Shown piece by piece: positions 1-8,541 of a stretch of DNA of 64,000 nt (within the stretch, counting starts at the first letter, position 1; every line of letters begins with the position of its first letter). The notes beneath the pieces are model-generated. The model saw only the letters and a program-made list of their open reading frames with translations. It ran no database searches and was not told where the DNA came from. Source of the DNA: an uncultured Eubacteriales bacterium. Its GTDB lineage: Bacteria; Bacillota; Clostridia; Oscillospirales; Oscillospiraceae. The stretch spans positions 1 to 64,000 of the forward strand of contig ONPF01000006.1 in the NCBI GenBank assembly GCA_900319635.1, written 5' to 3'. The position numbers and the translations under genes were made by a program.

Positions 1-6
1 TGCCAC

Positions 7-80
7 GCCGTAGGGAGGCATGCCCACATGCCTCCGGAGCGCTTGAACGGCGGAGCGATCAGGGGATCGCTCCCTACGGC
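7..80. repeat. composite GTAGGG-family palindromic element
   Basis: The block opens with CCGTAGGGAGGCATG and closes with GATCGCTCCCTACGG, so its ends are inverted copies. It contains the palindromes GGAGGCATG/CATGCCTCC and GGAGCGATC/GATCGCTCC. Similar units, a variable stem flanked by GTAGGG or CCCTAC, recur at 22.3, 24.5, 27.9, 48.7, 54.8, 55.3 and 61.6 kb. No gene is visible here. Confidence 0.6.
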
Positions 81-117
81 TCGCAATGACATGCTTTGGT
101 GTTTGTCTACACATTGA

Positions 118-152
118 ATGGCCCGGCGCGAAAGCGCCGGGCCATTGCTTTT
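118..152. terminator. intrinsic terminator-like hairpin
   Basis: A perfect 12-bp stem (ATGGCCCGGCGC / GCGCCGGGCCAT) with a GAAA loop, followed on the plus strand by TGCTTTT. It sits just past the 3' end of the minus-strand operon. The T-run is better placed for plus-strand transcription, so direction is uncertain. Confidence 0.6.
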
Positions 153-161
153 GTATCCGGT

Positions 162-374
162 TTACAGGATCTTGTTGATCTCGGCCTCGATAGCCTTGGC
201 GGCGTCCTCGGGGACGATCTTCTTGCTGACCACCAGGTCAAAAATGTTGCCGCAGGTCTTCTTGTTGAAGAGCTTGATGGGGTACTTCATCAGGTTGGGG
301 GCATACTTCTTGATGATCTCCACGCACTGGGGATTGGCAAAGCAGTCCTTTACGGTGAGGCTTCTGAAATCCAT
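162..374 (-). CDS. small conserved hypothetical protein (70 aa)
   Basis: A 70-residue, lysine-rich soluble protein with no signal peptide or membrane segment. The sequence (LTVKDCFANPQCVEIIKKY, then NLMKYPIKLF, then an amphipathic C-terminal helix rich in A and E) looks like a compact helical domain. AGGAGAACAATT ATG gives a strong ribosome site. It is the last gene of the minus-strand run that begins with asparaginase, 52 bp downstream of the small membrane gene, and is followed by a terminator-like hairpin. I do not recognise a function. Confidence 0.7.
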   Translation of the reverse strand: MDFRSLTVKDCFANPQCVEIIKKYAPNLMKYPIKLFNKKTCGNIFDLVVSKKIVPEDAAKAIEAEINKIL

Positions 375-426
375 AATTGTTCTCCTTTACAGATCAATTT
401 GCGGGTTGTTCGGTGCTCCTATTGTA

Positions 427-672
427 TCACGGCTGCTCCGTCTCGTCAACCGGGCGGCGGCGCCGCCGACGGCGGAAGGACAGCCGGTAGTCCCGGTAGA
501 GCAGGATGGCGCTGGCCATGGAGGCGAGGGCGCACAGCAGCACCAGCAGCAGGAAGGCTCTGCCCTTCAAAAACCCTAACATGGGGTTGTACTGATCCAG
601 GATCACCAGGGTCAGCAGCGCCAGCCACAGGGAAATACAGAGATTCGGCACAAAGGCTCTCCAGAATTTCAT
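427..672 (-). CDS. small two-helix membrane protein
   Basis: An 81-residue protein with two hydrophobic helices (about residues 8-26 and 36-56), a strongly basic stretch (LSFRRRRRRR) and an acidic tail. The start MKFWRAF is chosen because its ATG overlaps the stop of the upstream glycosidase gene (ATGA), the usual sign of translational coupling; the upstream alternative MGGQT would lie inside that gene. Coupling and shared orientation suggest it works with the phosphodiester-glycosidase-like protein at the membrane, but this is inference. No family recognised. Confidence 0.65.
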   Translation of the reverse strand: MKFWRAFVPNLCISLWLALLTLVILDQYNPMLGFLKGRAFLLLVLLCALASMASAILLYRDYRLSFRRRRRRRPVDETEQP

Positions 673-1808
673 CGTTTGTCCTCCCATCCCTCTTCGGTGA
701 CGATCAGCATATCGCCCAGCTCCCTTCCGGCGCCGTTGGACTGCCGGCTGTAGCGCTCATGCAGGAAGGTCATCAGCGCCGAGCCGCCGCCGTCCAGGTT
801 GTAGGCGCAGGTGCAGCCCAGATCCTCAAAGACCTGTGCCAGCTCCGGCACCGTCATGCCCTTGGAATAGCCGTCCTGCCGGCCGTCCACCACCACGAAG
901 CAGTAGTGCCCCGGCTCATAGTAGCCCACGGCGCTGCGGGGGTTGGGGAAGGACACCGCCTCGCTGAGCTCGTAATCCGGCTTCACATGGCCGTTCTCGT
1001 CCAGCAGGGAGGGGCCGAAGTTCCAGGCCTGGGCCACGCCCCGGTTCCACACGTCCTCCACCGTGTACTCGTCCCGCCCGTAGCAGGCCATCACGCCGGA
1101 ATCGTAGAGCACGCACAGGTCGCAATAGGTCTGGTCGCTCATGTAGAGCTGGCCGTTGCGCACGAGAAAGCCCTTGGGCTGATAGGAGTAGAAGTCGCCG
1201 CTGATGGTCAGGATGGCGTGGGAGTCCGCGTCCATCTCCATGGCGTCCTGGGTGGACCAGAACTCCAGCTCGTTGTTGGCGGTGTAGGTGCGGAAGTTGT
1301 CAAGGCTCGCCACATAGATGTCCGCCACATGGTACACGGATTTCCCATTGCCCGCGTCAAACTCCCGCGTCTCGATGGTGATGGAGACCTGGGGGCTGGT
1401 GTAGGAGTGGTCGGTGATGACCACCTCGTCGGTGAAGTGCTCCGCAAAGCGGATCTGCCACTCGGTGCGGGGATCCTCCGTGGGGATGGGGCTGGGCGTT
1501 GTCCCGGTCAGCTCTCCCACGATCCCGCCTTCCGGGACGGGGGTCGCGTCCGCGGGCGCCTCCGGCGCTGCGATGCCGGGCTCCGCTGCGGGGGCGGTTT
1601 GCGTGTCGGCCTGCGCCTGAGCGGGGGACACCACCTGTTCCGTCTGTGTCTGCTGTTCGCGCTCCGCCTGCCGGGCGCGGCTGCGGGCCTTGGCCTGCAG
1701 GATGGGCAGCCCCAGCTGGAAGAATACCACAAGGCCCAGGGCCAGGGCGCCGACGAGGATATCGGCCACGATGACCTGCCAAAGCTCTCTCGGTCTGTTA
1801 TATCTCAT
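669..1808 (-). CDS. phosphodiester glycosidase (NAGPA-like) family protein
   Basis: A 379-residue protein: short cytoplasmic N-terminus, one membrane anchor (about residues 15-35), a low-complexity A/P/E/Q linker to about residue 115, then a globular extracytoplasmic domain. The C-terminal motif YNLDGGGSALM and the earlier VVVDGRQDGYS are typical of the NAGPA domain (PF09992), whose members hydrolyse sugar phosphodiesters and occur in exopolysaccharide proteins. In this organism it may act on cell-surface glycopolymers. It starts 5 bp after the COG2509 gene and overlaps the next membrane gene by 4 bp, so it sits mid-operon. Confidence 0.85.
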   Translation of the reverse strand: MRYNRPRELWQVIVADILVGALALGLVVFFQLGLPILQAKARSRARQAEREQQTQTEQVVSPAQAQADTQTAPAAEPGIAAPEAPADATPVPEGGIVGELTGTTPSPIPTEDPRTEWQIRFAEHFTDEVVITDHSYTSPQVSITIETREFDAGNGKSVYHVADIYVASLDNFRTYTANNELEFWSTQDAMEMDADSHAILTISGDFYSYQPKGFLVRNGQLYMSDQTYCDLCVLYDSGVMACYGRDEYTVEDVWNRGVAQAWNFGPSLLDENGHVKPDYELSEAVSFPNPRSAVGYYEPGHYCFVVVDGRQDGYSKGMTVPELAQVFEDLGCTCAYNLDGGGSALMTFLHERYSRQSNGAGRELGDMLIVTEEGWEDKR

Positions 1809-1813
1809 AGCTC

Positions 1814-3415
1814 TTATCTCTTTTCTTCGTTCTCTGCTGCGGATTGCAGCACGGCCTCGGCGCAGCGCATCCCGTCCACGGCGGCGGAGGTGATGCCGCC
1901 GGCGTAGCCCGCGCCCTCGCCGCAGGGGTAGAGCCCGCGGATGGGGGAGCGGCAGTCCTTGCCCCGCAGGATGCGCACCGGGGAGGAGGAGCGGGTCTCC
2001 GGCGCGGTGAGCACCGCCTCCGGATCGTCAAAGCCCCGGAGCTTCTGCCCCAGAGCGGGGAGCGCCTGCTCCAGCACCCGGGTGATGCGGCTTGGGAGCA
2101 CGGCGTGCAGCTCCGTCCAGGTGACGCCGGGGCGGTAGCTGGGCTGCACCCTGCCGGGGGCCTCGCTCTTCCGATGAGCCAGGAAGTCCCCGGCCAGCTG
2201 GGCGGGCGCCCGATAGTTTCCGCCGCCGGCAAGAAAGGCGGCCCGCTCGATCTGCCGCTGCCAGCGCATGCCGGAGAGGACGTCCCTTTCCGGAAAATCC
2301 TCCGGGTGCAGGGTCACAAGCAGGGCGGCGTTGGCGTTCTCCCCGTCCCGGGCAGAATAGCTCATGCCGTTGGTGACCACGCCCCCTTCCTCCGAGGCCG
2401 CGGCGATGACCTCGCCGCCGGGGCACATGCAGAAGGTATAGGCGCTGCTGCCGTCGGGCAGGTGTACGTTCAGACTGTAGTCTGCCGCGGGGAGATTCCC
2501 CCGGGCGCGGCCGTATTGGCTGCGGTCGATGTCCCCCTGGCGGTGCTCAATGCGCACGCCCATGGAAAAGGCCTTGGGCTCCATGGGAACGCCGGCGGCG
2601 TGCAGCATCTCAAAGCTGTCCCGGGCCGAGTGTCCCAGGGCCAGGATCAGCCGGCTGCAGGGGATGGTTTCCTCCCCTTCGGCGCTCCGGACGCGGACGC
2701 CGGTGAAGGCGCCGCCCTCCAGCCTTAGCCCGGTGAGCTTCGTGCCGAAGCGGATCTCCCCGCCCAGGGCCTGGATCTCCCGCCGGATGTTCTGCACCAC
2801 GTGGATGAGAATGTCCGTGCCGATGTGGGGCTTGGCGTCATAGCGGACGCTCTCCGGCGCGCCGTGGGCGGCGAACTGCTCCAGCACCCAGGAGATGCGC
2901 CGGTCATGGGTGCCGGTGTTCAGCTTCCCGTCGGAGAAGGTGCCGGCGCCGCCCTCGCCGAACTGGACGTTGGATTCCGGATCTAATACGCCGCCGGCGC
3001 GGAAGGCGTCCACCGCGGCCTTGCGGGTCAGGGCGTCCTGCCCCCGCTCGATCACCAGCGGCCTTGCCCCGGCGCGGGCCAGCACCAGGGCGGCGAACAT
3101 GCCCGCCGGGCCGAAGCCCGCCACCACCGGCCGCTCCTTCAGCGCGGAGCGGGGGATCTCATAGGGCTGCTCCTCATAGGGGAGCAGATCCTTGCTGTTC
3201 ACTCGCTGCAGCAGCAGCGCCTCCGCCCCGCGGACGCTGACTGCCACAGAGCACACATAGTGCAGGTCGCTCTTGTCCCGCGCGTCCAGGGAGCGGCGCA
3301 GCAGCTTCAGATGTTCGATGCGCTCCGGCTTGATCCGGAGCTTTTTTGCCGCCCGCTCCCAGAGGACAGCCATGGGCTCCCCCGGGTTCAGGCGCAGCTT
3401 GTTGACACGGATCAT
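1814..3415 (-). CDS. COG2509-type FAD-dependent dehydrogenase
   Basis: A 533-residue flavoprotein of the uncharacterised COG2509 family, common in Firmicutes. The N-terminal part (IRVNKLRLNPGEP) is a family-specific domain; the FAD-binding motif VVAGFGPAGMFAALVLARAG follows at about residues 92-115, and FGEGGAGTFSDGKL and GLYPCGEGAGYAGGI are conserved in the family. The start MIRVNKL is chosen because its ATG overlaps the stop of the upstream flavoprotein gene (ATGA). The substrate is unknown. It lies between another FAD enzyme and the NAGPA-like protein in one operon. Confidence 0.88.
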   Translation of the reverse strand: MIRVNKLRLNPGEPMAVLWERAAKKLRIKPERIEHLKLLRRSLDARDKSDLHYVCSVAVSVRGAEALLLQRVNSKDLLPYEEQPYEIPRSALKERPVVAGFGPAGMFAALVLARAGARPLVIERGQDALTRKAAVDAFRAGGVLDPESNVQFGEGGAGTFSDGKLNTGTHDRRISWVLEQFAAHGAPESVRYDAKPHIGTDILIHVVQNIRREIQALGGEIRFGTKLTGLRLEGGAFTGVRVRSAEGEETIPCSRLILALGHSARDSFEMLHAAGVPMEPKAFSMGVRIEHRQGDIDRSQYGRARGNLPAADYSLNVHLPDGSSAYTFCMCPGGEVIAAASEEGGVVTNGMSYSARDGENANAALLVTLHPEDFPERDVLSGMRWQRQIERAAFLAGGGNYRAPAQLAGDFLAHRKSEAPGRVQPSYRPGVTWTELHAVLPSRITRVLEQALPALGQKLRGFDDPEAVLTAPETRSSSPVRILRGKDCRSPIRGLYPCGEGAGYAGGITSAAVDGMRCAEAVLQSAAENEEKR

Positions 3416-4620
3416 GCGCCCAGCCTCCCGGCGAGACGCCCGCTGGCCCAGGCCCACTGGAGATTGAAGCCGCCGCAGTCCCCGTCCACGTCCAGCAGCT
3501 CCCCGCAGGCGAAGAGCCCGGGAACCAGACGGCTCTCCAGGGTGTTGGGGTCAAAGTCCCCGGTGCGGAGGCCGCCGGCGGTGACCTGGGCGTTATCAAA
3601 GCCCTCGGTGCCCTTCACGGGCAGGCGGAAGGCCGTTGCGGCCTGGGCCAGACGGCTGCGCTCCCCATCGTCCAGCTCCCGCAGGGGCTTGGCGGCATCC
3701 ACGCCCGCGTATTTCACCAGCATCCGCCCCAGGCGGTTGTGGAGTATCCCGGTGAAGATCTCCGACACGGGAAGCTCCGGGAAGGCGGTCTTCCGATCTT
3801 CCAGCAGGGCGGCAGCGTCATTCACGCCGAAGGGGAGGAAGTTGATCTCCAGCGTCAGCCCCTCGCCCCCGGTGGCGGCGGCGCGGGAGACGTCAAAGCT
3901 CACCGGGCCGGAGACGCCCTTTTCGGTGAACTGCAGCTCGCCCCTGGCCGCGGCCAGCACCGTGTCCCGGCGCAGAAGACGCAGCCTGCAGTCCGCCCGC
4001 ACGCCCTTGAGAGCGCGGGGATAGTCCGGTTCGGTGGTGAGCTGCACCAGGGCGGGATAGAGCCCGGTGCGTTTGTGCCCCAGGGCTTTTGCCAGCTGGT
4101 AGCCGTCCAACACGCCGCCAAGCTTCGCTCCCGCGGCGCCGCCGCAGGCCAGGATCAGCCGGTCGGCGTAGAGGGGGCCCTCATCGGTCTCCACGGTGAA
4201 GCCACGCTTCTCCCGCCGGACGGCCCGCGCCGGCGAGGCGCAGCGCTGCTCCACCCCGGCCCGATCCAGGGCGAAGCGCAGCACGTCCAGCACGGAATTG
4301 GCGGAGTTGGAGAGGGGGTAGACCCGCCCGCCGACCTCCTCCACGGTGAGAAGGCCCAGCTTGCGGAAATAGTCCAGCGCCGCTTCCGGCGGAAAACGCT
4401 CCAGGGCGGGGCGCACGAAGTCCGGCTCCTCCCCGTGGTAGCGCTCCGGCGCCGCGCCGGTATTGGTCAGATTGCAGCGGCCGTTGCCGGTGGCCAGGAG
4501 CTTGCGGCCGATGCGCTGCTGCCGCTCCAGCAGCAGCACCTTGTTTTGGGGATCTTCCGCGGCGGTCAGCGCGGCCAGAATGCCGGAGGCGCCGCCGCCG
4601 ATGACAAGGACAGTTTTCAT
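3412..4620 (-). CDS. YhiN/HI0933-family NAD(P)/FAD-dependent oxidoreductase
   Basis: A 402-residue flavoprotein of the HI0933/YhiN (BaiN-like, COG2081) family. The dinucleotide fold VLVIGGGASGILAALTAA is at the N-terminus, followed by IGRKLLATGNGRCNLTN, a family signature, and the C-terminal FACGELLDVDGDCGGFNLQ. Members are soluble flavin enzymes of poorly known substrate; BaiN reduces bile-acid intermediates, but similarity to the general family does not establish that activity. The gene starts 1 bp after the asparaginase stop and overlaps the COG2509 gene by 4 bp. Confidence 0.88.
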   Translation of the reverse strand: MKTVLVIGGGASGILAALTAAEDPQNKVLLLERQQRIGRKLLATGNGRCNLTNTGAAPERYHGEEPDFVRPALERFPPEAALDYFRKLGLLTVEEVGGRVYPLSNSANSVLDVLRFALDRAGVEQRCASPARAVRREKRGFTVETDEGPLYADRLILACGGAAGAKLGGVLDGYQLAKALGHKRTGLYPALVQLTTEPDYPRALKGVRADCRLRLLRRDTVLAAARGELQFTEKGVSGPVSFDVSRAAATGGEGLTLEINFLPFGVNDAAALLEDRKTAFPELPVSEIFTGILHNRLGRMLVKYAGVDAAKPLRELDDGERSRLAQAATAFRLPVKGTEGFDNAQVTAGGLRTGDFDPNTLESRLVPGLFACGELLDVDGDCGGFNLQWAWASGRLAGRLGA

Positions 4621-4621
4621 A

Positions 4622-5620
4622 TTAGCTTCTATATAACATGTCGTGGGCCACGGGGGTGTAGAACAGGCGGTTGACCTCCTCCGGGTCCTTCGTCTGCCCC
4701 AGGATCCACATGATCTTGGCCAGGGCGGCCTCGGTGGTCATGTCATAGGCCTCCAGGATGTGGGGGTTGCCCTTGAGCCGGGTGCCCACGCTGTAGACCG
4801 AGAAGTCCGAGCCCTCGTTCTGCACCTGGGTGGTCATGACCAAAAATTTTCCCTGCCGGGTATAGTCGTGCAGCACCTGGAAGAGCCTGTCGTCGTCATA
4901 GGAGGGCAGGCCGCCCACGCCGAAGCACTCCAGGATCAGGGCGTCCTTGCGCTGCAGCAGAAACTCCAGCAGCTCATGGTCGGTGCCGGGGATCATCTTC
5001 ACAAGGCCGATCCGCTCGTCCAGCACTTCGGAGAACACCGGCCGCTCCCCCCGGTCGGGGCGGATGTAGCACAGCAGCCTGTGATCCAGCAGGGTGCCCA
5101 GATCGGGGAAGTTGATGCTGGAGAAGGCGGCAAAGCTCTTGGAATAGGTCTTGCGGGCGCGGGTGCCCAGAATGACCCGGCCGGAGAACACGATGCACAC
5201 CCCGCAGAGCTCCTCCGAGCAGGCGCAGGTGAAGGCGTCGATGAGATTGAGCTTGGAGTCGGTGGTGTCGTAGCTGATGGGCTTTTGCGCGCCGGTGAGG
5301 ATGATGGGCTTGTCCGCCCCCTGCACCAGGTAGGAGAGGGCCGCGGCGGTGTAGGCCAGGGTGTCGGTGCCGTGGCTGATGACAAAGCCGTCGTACTCGT
5401 GATAGTGCGCCCGCAGCGCCCGGGTGATGGCGATCCAGTGGGAGGGAGTGATGTTGGTGCTGTCGATATTGAATAGGGATAGACAGTCCACCTTGCACAG
5501 GGAAGAGATCTGCGGCACGTACTGCAGCAGCTGCTCCGGCGTGAGCTCCGGGCTCAGCCCGTCCTCCGTCATGCCGGAGGCGATGGTGCCGCCGGTGCCG
5601 ATCAGCAGGATCCGTTTCAT
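4622..5620 (-). CDS. asparaginase
   Basis: A 332-residue enzyme hydrolysing L-asparagine to aspartate and ammonia. Both active-site threonine motifs are visible: ILLIGTGGTIASG at the N-terminus and SHGTDTLAYTA near residue 85, with the conserved LTGAQKP stretch after them. There is no signal peptide, so it is a cytoplasmic, type I-like enzyme. The start MKRILLIG has GGAGGACGACGCC ATG, and a TTGCAA/TATAAT promoter lies 40-65 bp upstream. It heads the minus-strand operon with two flavoproteins. The same frame stays open antisense through the CotH gene, but that extension has no coding signals. Confidence 0.93.
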   Translation of the reverse strand: MKRILLIGTGGTIASGMTEDGLSPELTPEQLLQYVPQISSLCKVDCLSLFNIDSTNITPSHWIAITRALRAHYHEYDGFVISHGTDTLAYTAAALSYLVQGADKPIILTGAQKPISYDTTDSKLNLIDAFTCACSEELCGVCIVFSGRVILGTRARKTYSKSFAAFSSINFPDLGTLLDHRLLCYIRPDRGERPVFSEVLDERIGLVKMIPGTDHELLEFLLQRKDALILECFGVGGLPSYDDDRLFQVLHDYTRQGKFLVMTTQVQNEGSDFSVYSVGTRLKGNPHILEAYDMTTEAALAKIMWILGQTKDPEEVNRLFYTPVAHDMLYRS

Positions 5621-5657
5621 GGCGTCGTCCTCCAATCTGTCTGTATTCCAACACATT

Positions 5658-5685
5658 ATTATATCAAGGATTCCGAAAATTGCAA
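5658..5685 (-). promoter_or_regulatory. sigma-A promoter of the asparaginase operon
   Basis: On the minus strand TTGCAA, a 16-bp spacer and TATAAT, ending 38 bp before the asparaginase ATG. It is back to back with the CotH promoter. Confidence 0.7.
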
Positions 5686-5734
5686 TCCGAATCCGCGCAA
5701 CAGGGGCGGCCTCCCGGAGAGTAGCGTTTTTTCG

Positions 5735-5764
5735 TTGACACAAAGGCGTTTCATGCGCTATAAT
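5735..5764 (+). promoter_or_regulatory. sigma-A promoter of the CotH-VTC module
   Basis: TTGACA, an 18-bp spacer and TATAAT, 33 bp before the CotH ATG. Both hexamers match consensus exactly. Confidence 0.8.
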
Positions 5765-5797
5765 AATCTGTAATTTTGTCGGATTTGAGGAAACGCA

Positions 5798-8296
5798 ATG
5801 GCCCGAAGAAAGAAAAACAATCGCAGAACGCAAAAGCGCCATGTGCTGCCCTCCCTGCTGCTGGCGATGGCGGCGATGCTGATGCTGGTGTCGCCCCTTC
5901 CCTCCCGGCAGACGGCGGAGACCCCCGCCCCCGGCGGAGAGGAAGCGCCGCTTGAGAGCCCTGCGCCCGCCTGGACGGAGCCGGAGAGGGATGAGGATGA
6001 GGCGCCAAGTCCCGCGCCTGTGACCTACGACGAGGACGCGGAAAAGATTCGCGTTTCGGAGCTGATGATCAAAAACCGGGCTACCCTGCCCGATGAAGAC
6101 GGGGATTTTTCCGACTGGATCGAGCTGGAAAATATCTCCGACAGCACCGTGGAGCTGACCGGCTGGCGCCTCACGGACGCGGAGCGCAAGCCCGGCACGG
6201 TGCTCCCGGCGACCACCCTTGCCCCGGGGGAGAGGCTGCTGCTCTTCGCCTCCGGTAAGGACAGGGCCGGGCACCTGAACTTTGCTCTCTCCGGGGGAGA
6301 GAGCCTGTATGTCTATACCGATCTGGGCGTCCTGGCGGAAGAGCTGAGCTGCCCCGACGGGGAGGCGGATCGCGCCTGGGTGACAGACGGGGCCGGCGGC
6401 TTTACCGAGAGCTTTTACCCCACCCCCGGGCTGCCCAACACGCCGGAGAGCTATGTCACGCTCATGGATGCCGAAGGATGCGACAGCCCCCTGGTCATCA
6501 ACGAGGCCTCCCCCTTCAACCGCAGCGGACGCTGGAAGGGCACCGTGGGGGACAGCGACTGGGTGGAGCTGAAAAACGTCTCCGACGCGCCGCTGGAGCT
6601 CTCGGACTACTACCTCTCCGACGATCCTGACCAGCGTCTGCTCTTCCGGCTGCCTGAGGCCACGCTGCAGCCCGGCGCACTGTACCTGCTGCGCTTTGAC
6701 ACCGAGGGCTCCTATGTGGGCTCCGCCGCCCTCTGCACCGCCTTCTCCCTCAGCTCCGAGGCCGACCGGCTGTATCTGAGCCGGGCGGACGGCAGCTTGG
6801 CGGACTTTGTCTCCCTGCGGGGCATCCCCTATGAGGGCAGCTTCGGCAGGATGCCCGGACAGAACGGCTGGTTCTTCTTCGCTCTGGCTACGCCCGGAGC
6901 GGAAAACAGCGGCGGCGAGCGGCGCATCTCCTCCATGCCCGTCTCCCTGGAGCCGGACGGGGTCTTCAACGGGGTGGAGAGCGTCACCGTCCGCCTCAGC
7001 AGCAGCGGCGAGATCCACTATACCACCGACGGCTCCTATCCCACGCTGAGCTCCCCGGTCTATACCGAGCCCATCCAGGTGGAGCGTACCGGCACGGTGC
7101 GCGCCATCAACCTGGAGGAGGGCGCCCTGCCCAGCCGGGCGCTGAATCTGAGCTACGTGATGAACGAAAACCACAGCCTGCCGGTGGCCTGCCTGGTCAC
7201 GGACAACGACCAGTTCCGGGGCATGTATTACGGCAGCCGGAAGGACGTGGAGGTTCCCGCGAGCCTGGCCTTCTATACCGACGAGGGCAGCTTCACCATC
7301 CCCTGCGGCGTGAAACTGAACGGGGAGAGCAGCCTGGTGCTGGCCAAGAAGAACCTGAGCCTGCGCTTCCGCGGCGCCTACGGCCAGGCGGAGCTGCACT
7401 ACGACGTCTTTGGCGACGGTGGGGTCTGCGACTTCAACAATCTTCTTCTCCGCGCCGGGCAGGACTATTTCCACGCCATCATCCGCAACGAGCTCTGCAC
7501 GGAGCTGGCCCGCTCTGCCACCGACCGGGTGGTCGTCTCCCGCAGCCGCTACTGCATTCTGTACATCGACGGCAAGTACTTCGGCATCTACGCCGTGGAG
7601 GAAAAGCTCAACGAGGCCATGTACACCCACATGGCCGGCGTCAGCCGGGACAGCGTCACCGTGGAGACCCCGCCCCTGGACGGCAAGCACAGCATGTACC
7701 GGGAGGTCATCTCCTACGCGCTGACCCACGACATGGCAAACCCCGAATACTACGAGGAGCTCTGCAAGCGCCTGGATGTGGACAGCATGATCGACTGGCT
7801 GATCCTGGAGGGCGTTTTTGCCAACGACGATCTGACCTATGCAAACGTCCGCTACTGCCGCTCTCTGGAAAACGACGGCAAGTGGCGCCTGATGTTCTAC
7901 GATCTGGACAGCACCTTCTACCACGCCAACACCTGCTTTGGCAACCTCCTCTCCCCCTGGGCGCGGGATTCCCGGCAGGTGGCCCAGCTCATCAACGCCC
8001 TGCTGCGCAGCCCGGACTTCCGGGATCGGCTGCTGACCCGGGCTGCCGAGCTGCTGGAGGGACCCCTCTCCAACGAGCGGATCATCGCCGAGATCGACCG
8101 GCTCTCCGACCAGATCCGCCCGGAGGTGGAGCGGGACTACGGCCGCTTCCAGCTGAAGGTGGAGGACTGGGAGTGGAACGTCCAGTGGATGCGGGACTTT
8201 ATCCTGGACAACGACTGGAACCAGATCTGCGTCAATAACCTCTGCTACTATCTGAACGTAGGCGCGGAGGAGCGGGCGCGGTACTTTACGAAGTAA
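5798..8296 (+). CDS. CotH kinase family protein with lamin-tail domains
   Basis: An 832-residue exported protein: basic N-terminus and one hydrophobic segment (about 16-35), an acidic/proline linker, two lamin-tail-like domains (about 84-190 and 231-345, each with a SDW(I/V)EL motif), a chitobiase-C-like segment (about 385-440, IHYTTDGSYPT), then a CotH domain (about 455-800). The CotH part has LAKKNLSLRFRG, YIDGKYFGIYAVEEKLN and MFYDLDSTF, fitting the protein-kinase-like fold. CotH proteins phosphorylate spore-coat or surface proteins. It begins a run with a VTC polymerase, DUF4956 and a beta-helix protein, a combination suggesting a surface module. GAGGAAACGCA ATG sets the start. Confidence 0.9.
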   Translation: MARRKKNNRRTQKRHVLPSLLLAMAAMLMLVSPLPSRQTAETPAPGGEEAPLESPAPAWTEPERDEDEAPSPAPVTYDEDAEKIRVSELMIKNRATLPDEDGDFSDWIELENISDSTVELTGWRLTDAERKPGTVLPATTLAPGERLLLFASGKDRAGHLNFALSGGESLYVYTDLGVLAEELSCPDGEADRAWVTDGAGGFTESFYPTPGLPNTPESYVTLMDAEGCDSPLVINEASPFNRSGRWKGTVGDSDWVELKNVSDAPLELSDYYLSDDPDQRLLFRLPEATLQPGALYLLRFDTEGSYVGSAALCTAFSLSSEADRLYLSRADGSLADFVSLRGIPYEGSFGRMPGQNGWFFFALATPGAENSGGERRISSMPVSLEPDGVFNGVESVTVRLSSSGEIHYTTDGSYPTLSSPVYTEPIQVERTGTVRAINLEEGALPSRALNLSYVMNENHSLPVACLVTDNDQFRGMYYGSRKDVEVPASLAFYTDEGSFTIPCGVKLNGESSLVLAKKNLSLRFRGAYGQAELHYDVFGDGGVCDFNNLLLRAGQDYFHAIIRNELCTELARSATDRVVVSRSRYCILYIDGKYFGIYAVEEKLNEAMYTHMAGVSRDSVTVETPPLDGKHSMYREVISYALTHDMANPEYYEELCKRLDVDSMIDWLILEGVFANDDLTYANVRYCRSLENDGKWRLMFYDLDSTFYHANTCFGNLLSPWARDSRQVAQLINALLRSPDFRDRLLTRAAELLEGPLSNERIIAEIDRLSDQIRPEVERDYGRFQLKVEDWEWNVQWMRDFILDNDWNQICVNNLCYYLNVGAEERARYFTK

Positions 8297-8540
8297 AGCG
8301 ACAACTCCCTCAGTCACGGCGCATTTTGCCTCCCTCTCCGAGGGCCTTGGGTGTGCCCCAGTGCGCACACTGGGGCGGAGGGAGTTATGCACAACGGGCA
8401 CTCCCTCAGTCAGCCTGACGGCTGCCAGCTCCCTCAGAGAGGGAGCCTATAAGGAAGAAACCCCTCAGTCTGCCGCCTTCCGCGAGACGGCGTCAGACAG
8501 CTCCCCTTAGGCAGGGGAGCCTATAAGGAAGATTTATTGG
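8297..8540. repeat. three tandem bipartite hairpin repeats
   Basis: Three related palindromic units between CotH and the VTC gene. The first contains the stem GCCCCAGTG/CACTGGGGC (8355-8376), found again at 24346-24367 and, shortened, at 55111-55130. The second and third each run from CCCTCAGTC through two short stems to GGGAGCCTATAAGGAAG, so their right ends are identical. The last unit's AAGGAAG may serve as the ribosome site of the VTC gene. No gene is visible. Confidence 0.7.
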
Positions 8541-8541
8541 A

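Noticed and set aside
96-1907. A 603-codon plus-strand frame across the NAGPA-like gene
   Set aside because: It is antisense to well-supported minus-strand genes and has no domain or ribosome site.
5621-8401. A very long minus-strand open frame continuing upstream of asparaginase
   Set aside because: It is antisense to the CotH gene, lacks a ribosome site, and its composition follows the third codon positions of the plus-strand gene. Only the asparaginase part is real.
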